Shown: piece after piece, positions 35,801 through 44,317 of the stretch
Position numbering within the stretch: the stretch's first letter is position 1
Layout: every line of letters starts with the position of its first letter
Assembly: GCA_002338615.1 (NCBI GenBank)
Contig: DDIS01000096.1
Location: 1 to 46,770 of the forward strand
DNA: 46,770 nt
DNA from: Proteobacteria bacterium UBA1844
GTDB taxonomy: Bacteria > Pseudomonadota > Gammaproteobacteria > Steroidobacterales > Woeseiaceae
Reading direction: 5' to 3'
Notes under the pieces: model-generated
Databases searched by the model: none
The model's input: the letters and a program-made list of their open reading frames with translations, nothing else
Told to the model about the DNA's origin: nothing
Position numbers and translations under genes: made by a program

Positions 35801-35932
35801 CGGTGTCACGTCAGGAAACGCATCGATAGGTATCGTCACGACCGCACGCCAACCCACGGCGGCAACGACCCCGAAAATGATGAGCACCAAAAACTTGTAG
35901 CGCAGTGAGGCTTCGACGAGTTTTTCTAACAT
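32813..35932 (-). CDS. Heavy-metal RND efflux pump, second copy of tandem pair
   Basis: The 1039-residue RND pump has the start LEKLVEASLRYKFLVLIIFG and IPIDAFPDVTPVQVNI. The transmembrane-4 motif is LAVGIGMMVDGAVVMVEN, where the DFG aspartate of CzcA-type pumps is replaced by GIG. It thus belongs to another heavy-metal-efflux group than the pump at 12.6 kb; the metal is not assignable by eye. It lies nine bases after its own adaptor gene. Together with the neighbouring pump (37114-40305) it forms a tandem MFP-RND duplication sharing one TolC-like gene. Confidence 0.92.
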   Translation of the reverse strand: MLEKLVEASLRYKFLVLIIFGVVAAVGWRAVVTIPIDAFPDVTPVQVNIYTESPGLAAEDVEQLLTFPVESSMAGLPKVQQIRSVSLFGLSYVAVYFEDDMDIYFARRLVGERLQEVGDRIPEGYGTPEMGPNTSGLGQVFWYTLERADEKLNADITDMDLRTLHDWNVRLILRTAPGVDDVTSWGGQERQFQVVIDPLNLIKYDLTFTDVMQVIEANNRQVGGQYIDVGSEQYLVRGLGLVENEHDIGDMVLKVEDGTPVYLRDIAVIEQAGSLRFGAVTRDGKEVVLGMALSRLGENAAAVVDSVKEKIEILNESLPDGVTLRPVYDRTDLVDKAVGTAVSALVEGSILVAIVLFLFLGELRSAVIVISALPLAMLIAFIFMNEAGLSANLMSLAGLAVGIGMMVDGAVVMVENAFRIMAERLYSGKPVDRTSAVLQAAREVANPIAFAILIIIVVFLPLFALEGLEGKLFKPMAFNISFAMAGSLVLTLTLIPVLAALILKPKPERDTWLVRVIKARYLPLLSWSLTNKKVVVGSAVGMLVLSLALFPFLGKEFMPQLQEGSIMWRVTSIPSASLDQSIKISKDIENALSEFPEVKTTVAMIGRAEKGETADVNYMEIYTELYPESEWSGDRDITELAEAMREELEVVVPTAVVAFTQPIQMRVEELISGVRATLAAKLYGEDLAELDRLSEEVKDVIAGVGGVADLSLEANVGKPQIRIKVKRDQLARFGLNADDVLSVVRTGIGNEPVSTLIDGVRRFDITARLNDASKASVQSIERIPLKTSGGAIVPLSAVAEVTVAEGYSFVRREQLQRYAVIQMDVRGRDVDGFVNDANAAIDRQIDLPPGYWIEWGGAFENQQRALARLSVIVPLTIFFIFVLLYTAFNSVKFATLIIANVPFATIGGLVALFISGQYVSVPSAIGFIAVFGVAMLNGIVLVSFINELREKGLSVAEAVRQGAELRLRPVLMTASVAILGLVPMLLSSGVGAETQRPLASVVVGGLITSTLLTLILLPVIYEWMETRGASPLETEAEHA

Positions 35933-35941
35933 GAGATGCCC

Positions 35942-37075
35942 CTAGTGCGCATGGCCTTCGCCGAGCGAAGACTTAAGCAAAAGTGACTTGAGATGAAACA
36001 CGCCGGTGGTGGCGATCTGATCACCTTCGGAGAGACCGGCGAGAATCACCACCCAGTCGCCAATCGTGGGTCCTACCTCAATTTCCTCGGCATGAAATTC
36101 GTGTCCGTTTTCGAACTTAAAAACCTTCGGCTCGCCCTCGATCATGGTTATGGCGCTACTGGGCACCGCCATCACAGGCGCACTGACACCCGTCACAATT
36201 TCGGCCTCAACAAATTGACCGGGGTGTAATCGATCGTCGGCGTTGTCGACCTCGATGCGTAGCCCTTGAGTGCGTGTGGTCTCGTCCAGCCGATGATGGC
36301 GTTGAATGACCGTACCTTCGATCCAGTGGATGCCATCGAGGCTAACGCGGGCGGTTGAGCGCGGGTCAATCTCCATCAAGCTGTTGGCGGCCGTTTGCGC
36401 TTCCACCCACATCACCGACTCGTCGCTGATGTCGATAAGCACGCGACCCGGTTCAATCAATTCACCGACGATGAAGTCGTCTTGCAACACGGTTCCGGCT
36501 TGCGGGGCGAGTAAATCGAATGCGCCGGTGGCTTTGCTGGCGTTACCCGATTGCATCAACACCGTGGCTTCGGCTGCCGTCATGCCATAGGCTTGCACTT
36601 TGGCCAGCGCCTGTTGCTGCGCAACTTGCGCTTCCGTATAGCGCCGCTCGGAGACGGTCGATCGGCCCAGCGACTTAACGCGTTGCCATTCTCGGTCGGC
36701 GACAATCAGCGCACCTTGTGCGCCCGCCATCTCAACGCTGGACAATGTCACCAGTGGCTGGCCAGTTTCCACCTGCTCACCGAGTCGCACATGACGAGAT
36801 ACGACTTGTGCCGTAATGCGCGGTGTGACGCGTGCGGACCGATAGGCGTTGATAACCACTTCGCCGGGGACGCGCAGGGTTTCGTTGAGTGATCGCGGCA
36901 AAACAGAATCGACGATGACACCTGCCGAGCGTTGCTCATCAGCGGTGAGTTCAACAGCGCCGGCCGCTTCATCTTGGTGTTCGGCGGCGTCATCATGATC
37001 GTCGGTGTCCTGGGCGTAGGACACCGCACTCAACATCAGACCGAGACACAACATGAAAAGCGATAACGTTTTCAT
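35942..37075 (-). CDS. RND membrane-fusion protein, second copy
   Basis: The 377-residue exported adaptor has a signal sequence ending LSAVSYAQ, a His/Asp-rich stretch (DTDDHDDAAEHQDEAAG) and a lipoyl/hairpin region (ARVTPRITAQVVSRHVRLGE). SERRYTEAQVAQQQALAKV follows in the helical hairpin, and the protein ends in a His-rich tail (GEGHAH). It is clearly a close paralogue of the adaptor at 40318-41493. I start at ATG 37075 because a clear signal follows; an ATG at 37117 overlaps the upstream RND stop but would add 14 hydrophilic residues before it. Confidence 0.88.
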   Translation of the reverse strand: MKTLSLFMLCLGLMLSAVSYAQDTDDHDDAAEHQDEAAGAVELTADEQRSAGVIVDSVLPRSLNETLRVPGEVVINAYRSARVTPRITAQVVSRHVRLGEQVETGQPLVTLSSVEMAGAQGALIVADREWQRVKSLGRSTVSERRYTEAQVAQQQALAKVQAYGMTAAEATVLMQSGNASKATGAFDLLAPQAGTVLQDDFIVGELIEPGRVLIDISDESVMWVEAQTAANSLMEIDPRSTARVSLDGIHWIEGTVIQRHHRLDETTRTQGLRIEVDNADDRLHPGQFVEAEIVTGVSAPVMAVPSSAITMIEGEPKVFKFENGHEFHAEEIEVGPTIGDWVVILAGLSEGDQIATTGVFHLKSLLLKSSLGEGHAH

Positions 37076-37113
37076 CGAGGTATTCTCCCGTTGGCTGTGG
37101 ATGCCGAGGCCCA

Positions 37114-40100
37114 TCACGCTGCCTCGCTCAACTTGGCTCGCGAAAACCTGCTATACAACACCGGCACCACGAACAATGTCAGGAGTGTCGATGAGAACAG
37201 CCCGCCAACAACAACGGTGGCCAGCGGCCGCTGAACCTCGGAGCCCACGCCGCTCGCCAGCAGCATAGGAATGAGTCCGAGTGCCGCGATGGATGCCGTC
37301 ATTAACACCGGACGCAATCGTGACAGCGCCCCGTCGAACACCGCCATTTTCGCGTCACCGCCATCCTCCATACGCCGATTGATGGCGTTCACCATCACCA
37401 CGCCATTGAGCACAGCCACACCAAACAAGGCGATAAAGCCGATCGACCCCGGCACGGACAGGTACTGACCCGAGAAAAACAACGCGGCAATACCGCCAAT
37501 GAGCGCCAGTGGTACGTTGAGCATGATCAGCAACGCTTGCCCCACCGAACTAAACGCGAAGTACAGCAACAGAAAGATCAACCCCAGCGACAAAGGCACG
37601 ACAATCATCAATCGGGCTTGCGCGCGTTGTTGGTTCTCGAACTGACCACCAAATACCACGGTGTATCCCGTCGGCAGATCGATCTCGTCGTTGATGCGTT
37701 GCTGCAGTTCAGCGACCAGCCCGCCCATGTCACGTCCTTCGACGTTGGACTGAATGACCACGCGGCGTTGAACGTCGTCACGACGGATCTGCGGTGGCCC
37801 AGACTCGATCCCCACTTCGGCCACATCGCCAAGCCGCACCCAGGCCCCATTGGGCGCTTGCAGAATCAGCGCTCGAATCGCATCGACACTGTCACGGTGT
37901 TGTTTCTCTAACCGCACATAGATGTCGTAACGTTCATTACCCCGAATCACTTGACCGGCGCTGACACCGCCGACGGCATCGGAGACCAACTTCATCACCT
38001 GGTCGACCGGAATACCGTAACGGGCCAACGCATCACGATCCGGCCGAACCGCCAACTGCGCTTCACCGGCGATCTGTTCCATCGCCACGCCACGTGTGCC
38101 TTCGACACTCTTCACCAGCGTTTCAATCTCGCGGCCTATTTCGGCCAGCCCGTCCAGGTCGGGGCCAAACAACTTGATGGCCAACTGCGCTTTTACGCCG
38201 GAGAGCAACTCGTCCACGCGGGTTGCGATCGGCTGTGAAAAGGAAAACAGCAAGCCCGGATGAACGGACATCTTCTCTTCAAGTAATGCCTGCAAGGCCT
38301 TGCGATCCGATGCACTGGACCACTCCGAGACCGGTTTTAATCCGATATAGAGTTCGACATTGGAGACCGGCTCCGGATCGCCGCCCAACTCCGGTCGGCC
38401 AACGCGGCTGGAGACGTAGAGTGCTTCGGGGAACGTCATCACCACCGCTTCCAGCTTCTCTGCGACGCCGAGCGCCGTGTCTAAACTCGAGGAAGGGGCG
38501 AGGGTGACGCGCACGTTCACGGTACCCTCCTCCAATTCCGGCACGAATTCAGTACCGAGGAACGGAACCAACGCCAATGAGGCGGCAAACAAACCCAACG
38601 CGGTACCCACGACCAGGCGACGACGCTCCAGTGCGCCACCGAGTGTCCGTCGATAGAGTGCTTCCAATGGCCGCATTACCGGGCTGACTTTCTCTTTTAC
38701 GCCGGTTTTGAACGCGTACGTCGCCAGTGCCGGTACGACCACCAGGGCGACCAGCAGCGAGGCCATCATCGCGAGCACAATCGAGATCGCCATGGGCTGA
38801 AACAATTTGCCCTCGACACCTTCGAGACTGAACAGGGGCGCAAAAACGATCATGATGATCAGCACGGCGAAGAACACCGGCCGTCCCACTTCGCGGGCCG
38901 CTTCTTGAATGCGCAGCGCGATACCACCCGTGTCGTGCTCGGCGTCGTACGGGCTCGGTGAACCGGTCTCCTGTTTGGCATGTTCTTCGTGACGTTCATC
39001 CGGTGAGGTGAGGTGACTGAAAATGTGCTCCATCATCACCACCGAACCGTCCACCATCATGCCGATGGCAATGGCGAGCCCCCCTAAGGACATAAGGTTG
39101 GCAGACACGCCCCAATAGGCCATCGCCATCAACGCCAAGCCGCTGGAGATCGGTACCGAAATCAGTACCAATAGCGTGGCGCGCAAATTCATCAGGAACA
39201 ACATCAGTACGATCACGATCAGCACAAAGGCTTCGAGCAGCGCCTTACTCACGGTTGTCACGGCCTTATCGACCAGATCCGCTTGATCGTAGAACGGTTC
39301 AAGGGTCACGCCGTCGGGCAATGCGGTTTGGATGGCCGGTAGGCGATCTTTGACGGCATCGATCGTCGCCTTGGTATTGGCGCCCATGCGTTTGAGGACA
39401 ATACCTGCGACTACCTCACCGAGCGCTTCGGGTTTGCCGTTGGCGTCACGGCGCGTAATGGTGACCGCGCCTTGGCGAATTTCCGGACCGAAGGCAACGA
39501 TCGCCGTGTCTTTCACGCGCACCACCACGCCGTCGGCATCTTTCAAGGGGATGTTGCCGATGTCGCGTAAGCCGTCTTCACCGCTGCGTACCCAACCCAC
39601 ACCCCGGATCACCAATTGTTCCGCGCCGCGGTCCAGGTACCAGCCACCGGCATTGCGATTGTTGGCCTCGATCGCTTCTGAAATCTCGTCTACCCGAAGA
39701 CCGTAGGCGAGTAAGCGTTCGGGATTGAGTTGCACCTGATATTGGCGCACTTCGCCGCCATAGGAGAGCACGTCCGTGACGCCATCGACCGGCATCAATA
39801 ACAGCTTGACGACCCAGTCATTGAGGCTGCGCAGTGCCAGAATGTCGTAGCGCTCGGGATCATCCGTGCGCAGGATGTACTGGTAAACCTGGCCCAGCCC
39901 CGATGTATTCGGCCCCATTTCGGGTACGCCCACACCTTCCGGTATCTGTTCACGGGCCGCCTGCAAACGTTCAAACACCAGCGCGCGGGCAAAGTAGATG
40001 TCCGTGCCTTCATTGAACACAACCGTGATCACCGACAGTCCCGTTTTGGAGATGGAGCGCACTTCCTGCACATCGGGCAGCGCGTACATGACCGCCTCGA

Positions 40101-40305
40101 TTGGAAACGTGATCAACTGTTCGACTTCCTCGGCGGCGAGTCCGCGCGCCTCGGTATTGACCTGAACCTGCACGTTGGTCACATCCGGGAATGCGTCGAG
40201 ATTCAATTTCGGTAGGATTAACGCACCGGCGACAATGGTTGCCAATAAGGCGAGCACCACCAGTAGTCGGTTTTCGACACCAAGGTCGATGAGTTTATTT
40301 AACAC
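37114..40305 (-). CDS. Heavy-metal RND efflux pump, first copy of tandem pair
   Basis: The 1063-residue RND pump has the transmembrane-4 motif LAIAIGMMVDGSVVMMEH, lacking the CzcA-type DFG aspartate but keeping the central Asp and final Glu. An extra His/Glu-rich insert after it (SPDERHEEHAKQE, then PYDAEHDTGG) lies on the cytoplasmic side and is absent in its downstream neighbour. It may bind metal. The start (DLGVENRLLVVLALL and LPKLNLDAFPDVTNVQVQV) is typical of the family. It follows its adaptor gene by 12 bases and precedes the second adaptor. Confidence 0.92.
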   Translation of the reverse strand: MLNKLIDLGVENRLLVVLALLATIVAGALILPKLNLDAFPDVTNVQVQVNTEARGLAAEEVEQLITFPIEAVMYALPDVQEVRSISKTGLSVITVVFNEGTDIYFARALVFERLQAAREQIPEGVGVPEMGPNTSGLGQVYQYILRTDDPERYDILALRSLNDWVVKLLLMPVDGVTDVLSYGGEVRQYQVQLNPERLLAYGLRVDEISEAIEANNRNAGGWYLDRGAEQLVIRGVGWVRSGEDGLRDIGNIPLKDADGVVVRVKDTAIVAFGPEIRQGAVTITRRDANGKPEALGEVVAGIVLKRMGANTKATIDAVKDRLPAIQTALPDGVTLEPFYDQADLVDKAVTTVSKALLEAFVLIVIVLMLFLMNLRATLLVLISVPISSGLALMAMAYWGVSANLMSLGGLAIAIGMMVDGSVVMMEHIFSHLTSPDERHEEHAKQETGSPSPYDAEHDTGGIALRIQEAAREVGRPVFFAVLIIMIVFAPLFSLEGVEGKLFQPMAISIVLAMMASLLVALVVVPALATYAFKTGVKEKVSPVMRPLEALYRRTLGGALERRRLVVGTALGLFAASLALVPFLGTEFVPELEEGTVNVRVTLAPSSSLDTALGVAEKLEAVVMTFPEALYVSSRVGRPELGGDPEPVSNVELYIGLKPVSEWSSASDRKALQALLEEKMSVHPGLLFSFSQPIATRVDELLSGVKAQLAIKLFGPDLDGLAEIGREIETLVKSVEGTRGVAMEQIAGEAQLAVRPDRDALARYGIPVDQVMKLVSDAVGGVSAGQVIRGNERYDIYVRLEKQHRDSVDAIRALILQAPNGAWVRLGDVAEVGIESGPPQIRRDDVQRRVVIQSNVEGRDMGGLVAELQQRINDEIDLPTGYTVVFGGQFENQQRAQARLMIVVPLSLGLIFLLLYFAFSSVGQALLIMLNVPLALIGGIAALFFSGQYLSVPGSIGFIALFGVAVLNGVVMVNAINRRMEDGGDAKMAVFDGALSRLRPVLMTASIAALGLIPMLLASGVGSEVQRPLATVVVGGLFSSTLLTLFVVPVLYSRFSRAKLSEAA

Positions 40306-40317
40306 GAGTCATCTCCC

Positions 40318-41493
40318 TTAGTGGCCGTGGATGTCGAAACCGCTTTTCGCGATTTCCGACTGCACAAAGAACGCACCTTGAGTCACGACACGCGTACCTA
40401 CAGGGACACCTTCGATGACGGCCAGGCCGTTCAGGGTTCGGATTACCTCGACCTCCAACGATTCGAACTTGCCGGGTGCTTCTTCGATGAAGACTGCCCA
40501 GTCACCATCGGCGCTGCGCAACACCGCATCCTCCGGCACGGCGATTACGTCCGCCAAGTCACTGCCAACGATGCGAGTATCCACAAACAAGCCCGGATGC
40601 AGTTGTTCATCCGGGTTGGCAACTTCGATGCGAATGGCCAAAGTACGGGTGGTTTCATCCAACACATGGTGCGCTTGAATTACGCGCCCTTCGAACCAGG
40701 TCTCGCCGACACGCACGCGCGCGCGGCTGTCCGTCTTCACGCCGAGCGCCTCCTCGGGGGTCAGATTCGCTTCGACCCAGATTTTCGACTCGTCACTGAT
40801 CTCAAACAGTTCGCGGCCGGGTTCGACGTATTCACCCTCGACAAACTCGTCGCGAATGACCGTGCCGGCTTGCGGTGCCAGCAGTTGGAAGGTGCCATCC
40901 GCGCTGCCCTTATTCCCAGCCAACAACGCCGTGATCTGACCAGCGGTCATGCCGTACGCGCTGACGCGCGAGCGTGCTTGCTGTTGCGCGACTTGCGCTT
41001 CGGTATAGCGTCGTTCGGAGACGGTAGATTTACCGAGTGATTCAACCCGACGCCATTCGCGCTCGGCCACTTGCAGTGCGCCCTGCGCTTCGGCCATTTC
41101 GACACTCGACAAAGTGACCATGGGCTGTCCAGCGGTGACTTGTTCGCCCAGTCGCACGTGACGCTGCATGATCTGTGCCGTGATGCGAGGCGAGACTTTC
41201 CGCGTCAGATAGGCGTTCAGTTTGACCTCGCCCGGCGCGCTGATCTCAGCGGCCAAACTGCGTGCCTTAAGCAGTTCAACGACAATACCGGCCATGCGTT
41301 GTTGCTCGACGCTGATATCAACCGCACCGCCTTCTTCTTCCTCTTCGTCGCCCTCATCGTGATCGTCGGCTTCACCCTCGTGTTGGCCGGCCGTTTCTTG
41401 TTCGTCGTGATCATCATGATCGTCTTCTTGTGCATAAATCGGGGTCACGAGCGTCAAACACAGACACAGCGCCCAAAGTTTCAGGGTGTTCAT
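40318..41493 (-). CDS. RND membrane-fusion protein, first copy
   Basis: The 391-residue exported adaptor has a signal (TLKLWALCLCLTLVTPIYAQ) followed by an unusually acidic, His-containing stretch (DDHDDHDEQETAGQHEGE, then a run of Asp and Glu), a likely metal-collecting arm. The adaptor core follows (VSPRITAQIMQRHVRLGEQ, SERRYTEAQVAQQQARSRV, LLAPQAGTVIRDE). It ends SGFDIHGH. It is a paralogue of the protein at 35942-37075. I chose ATG 41493 with the signal directly after; a 35-codon extension overlaps the TolC-like gene. Confidence 0.9.
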   Translation of the reverse strand: MNTLKLWALCLCLTLVTPIYAQEDDHDDHDEQETAGQHEGEADDHDEGDEEEEEGGAVDISVEQQRMAGIVVELLKARSLAAEISAPGEVKLNAYLTRKVSPRITAQIMQRHVRLGEQVTAGQPMVTLSSVEMAEAQGALQVAEREWRRVESLGKSTVSERRYTEAQVAQQQARSRVSAYGMTAGQITALLAGNKGSADGTFQLLAPQAGTVIRDEFVEGEYVEPGRELFEISDESKIWVEANLTPEEALGVKTDSRARVRVGETWFEGRVIQAHHVLDETTRTLAIRIEVANPDEQLHPGLFVDTRIVGSDLADVIAVPEDAVLRSADGDWAVFIEEAPGKFESLEVEVIRTLNGLAVIEGVPVGTRVVTQGAFFVQSEIAKSGFDIHGH

Positions 41494-41540
41494 TGGGGAT
41501 TTCTCCGTAAAGTTATTGCGTCTGTTCGGATTCTTGCGGT

Positions 41541-42800
41541 TCATTGGTACGCTCCCTGGCCGAGCCAGGCATCGACCTGACCGGATGCCCAAAGCCACTC
41601 AAACCAGGCGCGCCACAGCGCTTGGCGCAAATCAAGGGCGCTCTCTTGCACATTGAGGGTCGCCGTCAATTGCACTAGGTAGTCTGTGGTGCTGAGTTCG
41701 CCGGCTTGCCACAGTTTTTGCAGTTGCTCGGTTTGGCTGGTCAGACTCGACTGCCCGGTCAATTCCCAATCGCCCCAAGCACCACGCGACAATTCATAAC
41801 GTTCGGCCGCGCTCGTGAGTCGTGCGTAAGCACGCTGCATCACATCGTCAGAGATTTGTTGCGCCTGACTGCGTTCTGCCATCGCCGCGGTAACTTCATA
41901 GTTGAATCGATTGCGCACGAAGAGCGGTATCGTTACGTTGACGCCAACTAAATTCTCACCGCCTTCGCGACCGCCCGCCAAACTGATGGTGGGATCGGGC
42001 CGACGTTCGCGTTCCCGCAAGGTCACCGTCGCGTTGGCGGTTTCGACTTGGCGGCGTGCCGCCAACACGTCCGGTAAGGCCAGCACCAGCGATTGCGGAT
42101 CGGCTGCACTCTTTGGAAGCTCCGGCATTTGCGCAGGCAAGGTCGGCCACTGTTCGGGCGATGAGCGTGGTGTGAGATTGCGCACCGCTTGCCGGGCTTC
42201 GGCAAGGGCGGCTCCGGCAGTCGCTTTTTGAATGCGCGCATCCGTAGAGGCCAGCGATGCCAGCGCGAATTCGACCTGGTTGAGATCTCCGGCTTCGAAG
42301 CGCCGTTTTGCCAGCGTCGCGAAATCGTCCATCAAAGCGCGGCGCGCCTCGGCTAGACTTTCGCGCTCCATACCCGTCTGATGCTGTGCCAAACCGTCAA
42401 GGAGATCGACTGTGACCGCCCATCGCGCGGCGAGGTACTCGGCCTCCACCACCAGGCGGTCCGATGTCGCGACCGCCGTGCGGGCTTTGCGCTTGCCGCT
42501 CCAATCGATGGTTTGGCTGATACCAATCGCACGCGTATCAACATCACCATTCTCGGCATCTAGACTCAGTTGCGGGTTGTACAAGGGCCGCGATGCCGCG
42601 TCTCGATAGGCCCCACTGGCGTCAAGTGCTGCCTGCGCGGCTTGTACCCGCGGGTTGGTGTCGACCACCGATTGCACAAATCGGATGAGCGCGGGATCGG
42701 CACGCGTGGCCGCAGGTGTTGCCTCGTCGGCCAACGCCGCACAAGGATTGAATATCAGGCCACCCAATAACAGGGTTAGCCCACAAAGTGGCTTTTGCAT
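41541..42800 (-). CDS. TolC-family outer-membrane factor of the tandem RND system
   Basis: The 419-residue exported protein has a signal ending near ALADE and the family repeat pattern. The first half has VVDTNPRVQAAQAALDASGA, GISQTIDWSGKRKAR and long coiled helices. The second half has VLAARRQVETANATVTLRER and VNVTIPLFVRNRFN. It would form the outer-membrane channel for one or both tandem pumps, since only one such gene serves the two MFP-RND pairs. It starts 79 bases after the CzcI-like gene. Confidence 0.9.
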   Translation of the reverse strand: MQKPLCGLTLLLGGLIFNPCAALADEATPAATRADPALIRFVQSVVDTNPRVQAAQAALDASGAYRDAASRPLYNPQLSLDAENGDVDTRAIGISQTIDWSGKRKARTAVATSDRLVVEAEYLAARWAVTVDLLDGLAQHQTGMERESLAEARRALMDDFATLAKRRFEAGDLNQVEFALASLASTDARIQKATAGAALAEARQAVRNLTPRSSPEQWPTLPAQMPELPKSAADPQSLVLALPDVLAARRQVETANATVTLRERERRPDPTISLAGGREGGENLVGVNVTIPLFVRNRFNYEVTAAMAERSQAQQISDDVMQRAYARLTSAAERYELSRGAWGDWELTGQSSLTSQTEQLQKLWQAGELSTTDYLVQLTATLNVQESALDLRQALWRAWFEWLWASGQVDAWLGQGAYQ

Positions 42801-42879
42801 AAATCATCTTCCGAATACAGATAGTCGGCGCGCACACCGAAGACGATTCGGTACGCACGAACTTTTAGGAAAAAATGAT

Positions 42880-43209
42880 TTAGGCGTTAGGAGGGGGTGT
42901 GGGGGGTGCTTGGGCGAAGTTACGCAGGTGAGGCCCGCGTCGGAGTCGCTGATCGCCGGCGACTAACGTCGGCACCGCGATGCTCGCGCAGCCGGTGATG
43001 CTGGAGGTATGTCCGTGACAGCAGTGTTCGCAATGATCAACGTCGGGGATGGATTCTGAACCAGTGTCCATCGACGAAACAGTGTGCTTATCGACGAGAT
43101 GCGCTGAGTCTCCGCCATGCGGATGGCCAGTTGTTGCAACGTCAGCGGCGCCGTCCACGCTCATAAAGAGCACGGAAATCATGACGGATATGCACCAAAA
43201 GGACCTCAT
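42880..43209 (-). CDS. CzcI-like exported Cys/His protein
   Basis: The roughly 109-residue protein has a signal (SFWCISVMISVLFMS), then His-rich and Cys-rich stretches (GHPHGGDSAHLVDKHTV and VDHCEHCCHGHTS). It has a Pro-rich end (APPTPPPNA) like CzcI-type proteins encoded in front of czcC genes. CzcI is implicated in metal control of the efflux operon. I start at ATG 43209; an ATG at 43227 is also in frame, and no clear ribosome site separates them. It lies between a CDF transporter and the TolC-like gene and overlaps neither with this start. Confidence 0.65.
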   Translation of the reverse strand: MRSFWCISVMISVLFMSVDGAADVATTGHPHGGDSAHLVDKHTVSSMDTGSESIPDVDHCEHCCHGHTSSITGCASIAVPTLVAGDQRLRRGPHLRNFAQAPPTPPPNA

Positions 43210-43216
43210 AGCGCGG

Positions 43217-43891
43217 CTATGGTACATCGGTTTGCACGTCCAGGGGCGGATTTGGGTCACATTTGTTCGCGCCGAGGTCTAGTTCTGTCCGCGCCAACCG
43301 GATGACGTGCAGTGCTGCGCTGATGTTCAGCGCAGCGATGACGCCAGCGACCAGTAGGTCGGGCCAGCGAGACGCACTCGCAAATACGCCGGCCGCCGCC
43401 AGCATTACGGCGACGTTGCCGATTGCATCGTTTCGACTGCACAACCATATCGATTGCTTGTTACTGTCGCCGGCCCGGTAGCGGTAGAGCAGGAACGCAA
43501 CGGCCACATTCACGACCAAGGCCAGGAGTGCGATCGAGCCCATCATGGACGGATCCGGCGCACTGCCGGTCATCGCGCGGTACACAGCGCTACCAATGAC
43601 CCAGGTTCCGAACAACGCCATGGTCGCGCCTTTAAACAAGGACGCTTTGGCACGCGCGGTAATGGCCATCCCTACCACAAACAAGCTGATAGCGTAGTTT
43701 GCGGAGTCGCTAAAGAAATCGAGGGCATCAGCTTGTAAGGACATGGAATCGCCCACGTGGCTCGCAACGATCTCAACGAAAAACATCGCAAGATTCGCAA
43801 TCAAGGCAATCCACAACACGCGTTGAAATAGCGGGTCGGACGATGCGCGGTCGGTGGCATCAGCAGAGCAATCGGTGCAGCCAGGCATCAA
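43217..43891 (-). CDS. Cation diffusion facilitator-type transporter (short)
   Basis: The 224-residue protein has six hydrophobic segments and the two CDF metal-site motifs, QADALDFFSDSANYAISL (segment 2) and SRNDAIGNVAVML (segment 5). It lacks the usual cytosolic C-terminal domain; only about 15 residues follow the last helix. The N-terminus has a Cys pair (CTDC). It would export divalent cations from the cytosol. It starts directly at the end of the SmtB-type regulator gene with no gap, so the two are co-transcribed. Metal specificity cannot be read, though Zn/Co fits the regulator type. Confidence 0.87.
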   Translation of the reverse strand: MMPGCTDCSADATDRASSDPLFQRVLWIALIANLAMFFVEIVASHVGDSMSLQADALDFFSDSANYAISLFVVGMAITARAKASLFKGATMALFGTWVIGSAVYRAMTGSAPDPSMMGSIALLALVVNVAVAFLLYRYRAGDSNKQSIWLCSRNDAIGNVAVMLAAAGVFASASRWPDLLVAGVIAALNISAALHVIRLARTELDLGANKCDPNPPLDVQTDVP

Positions 43892-44227
43892 TCAATCCCC
43901 CTCGATGTCGAGGGGTTCACCCACGTGCGCCACCATGTCATCAATGACGCAGCGAATATGGTCGTCCAAGGCCGAGTAAAAAATCTGCTTGCCACGACGT
44001 TCGCCGCGCAGCACACGCGCTGCTTTGAGTAGTCTAAGGTGATGACTCACCAACGACGGTGACAGCGTTAGCCGTTCGGCGATATCGCCGACGCTGATCG
44101 GTTCTGTCAGACAAATGAGGATGATCCGCAATCGCGTGGGATCGCCCATCAGCCGAAAAAGATCTGCCAATTGCACGACGGTATCTTCGGAATCCAAGCG
44201 TACCAGCTGGTTAGGTTGTGCTTTCAT
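43892..44227 (-). CDS. SmtB/CzrA-type metal-responsive ArsR-family repressor
   Basis: The 111-residue repressor has the winged-helix core with recognition helix LSPSLVSHHLRLLKAARV. A perfect alpha-5 metal motif follows: Asp88, His90, His101 and Glu104 in the DxHx10Hx2E spacing that binds Zn(II), Co(II) or related ions in SmtB/CzrA. The N-terminal CxC of arsenite sensors is absent. I start at ATG 44227; a 13-codon extension runs into the operator. A 24-bp perfect palindrome ends ten bases upstream. It should repress its own operon, starting with the CDF gene, until metal binds, and perhaps the whole downstream run. Confidence 0.92.
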   Translation of the reverse strand: MKAQPNQLVRLDSEDTVVQLADLFRLMGDPTRLRIILICLTEPISVGDIAERLTLSPSLVSHHLRLLKAARVLRGERRGKQIFYSALDDHIRCVIDDMVAHVGEPLDIEGD

Positions 44228-44236
44228 TAGCAACTT

Positions 44237-44260
44237 ACATATGAATATATATTCATATGT
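44237..44260. promoter_or_regulatory. SmtB/CzrA-type operator (perfect 24-bp palindrome)
   Basis: ACATATGAATAT followed directly by ATATTCATATGT is a perfect 12+12 palindrome of the ArsR/SmtB TGAA...TTCA form. It lies between the repressor start (44227) and the divergent membrane protein (44318), so it could control both. A TTGACA at its right edge (44260-44265) could be a promoter element for the plus-strand gene. Confidence 0.82.
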
Positions 44261-44317
44261 TGACACATAAAGGGCCTTCGGTCAAACTTTCTGTAGTGGT
44301 TTTGACGAGTACCTCTC

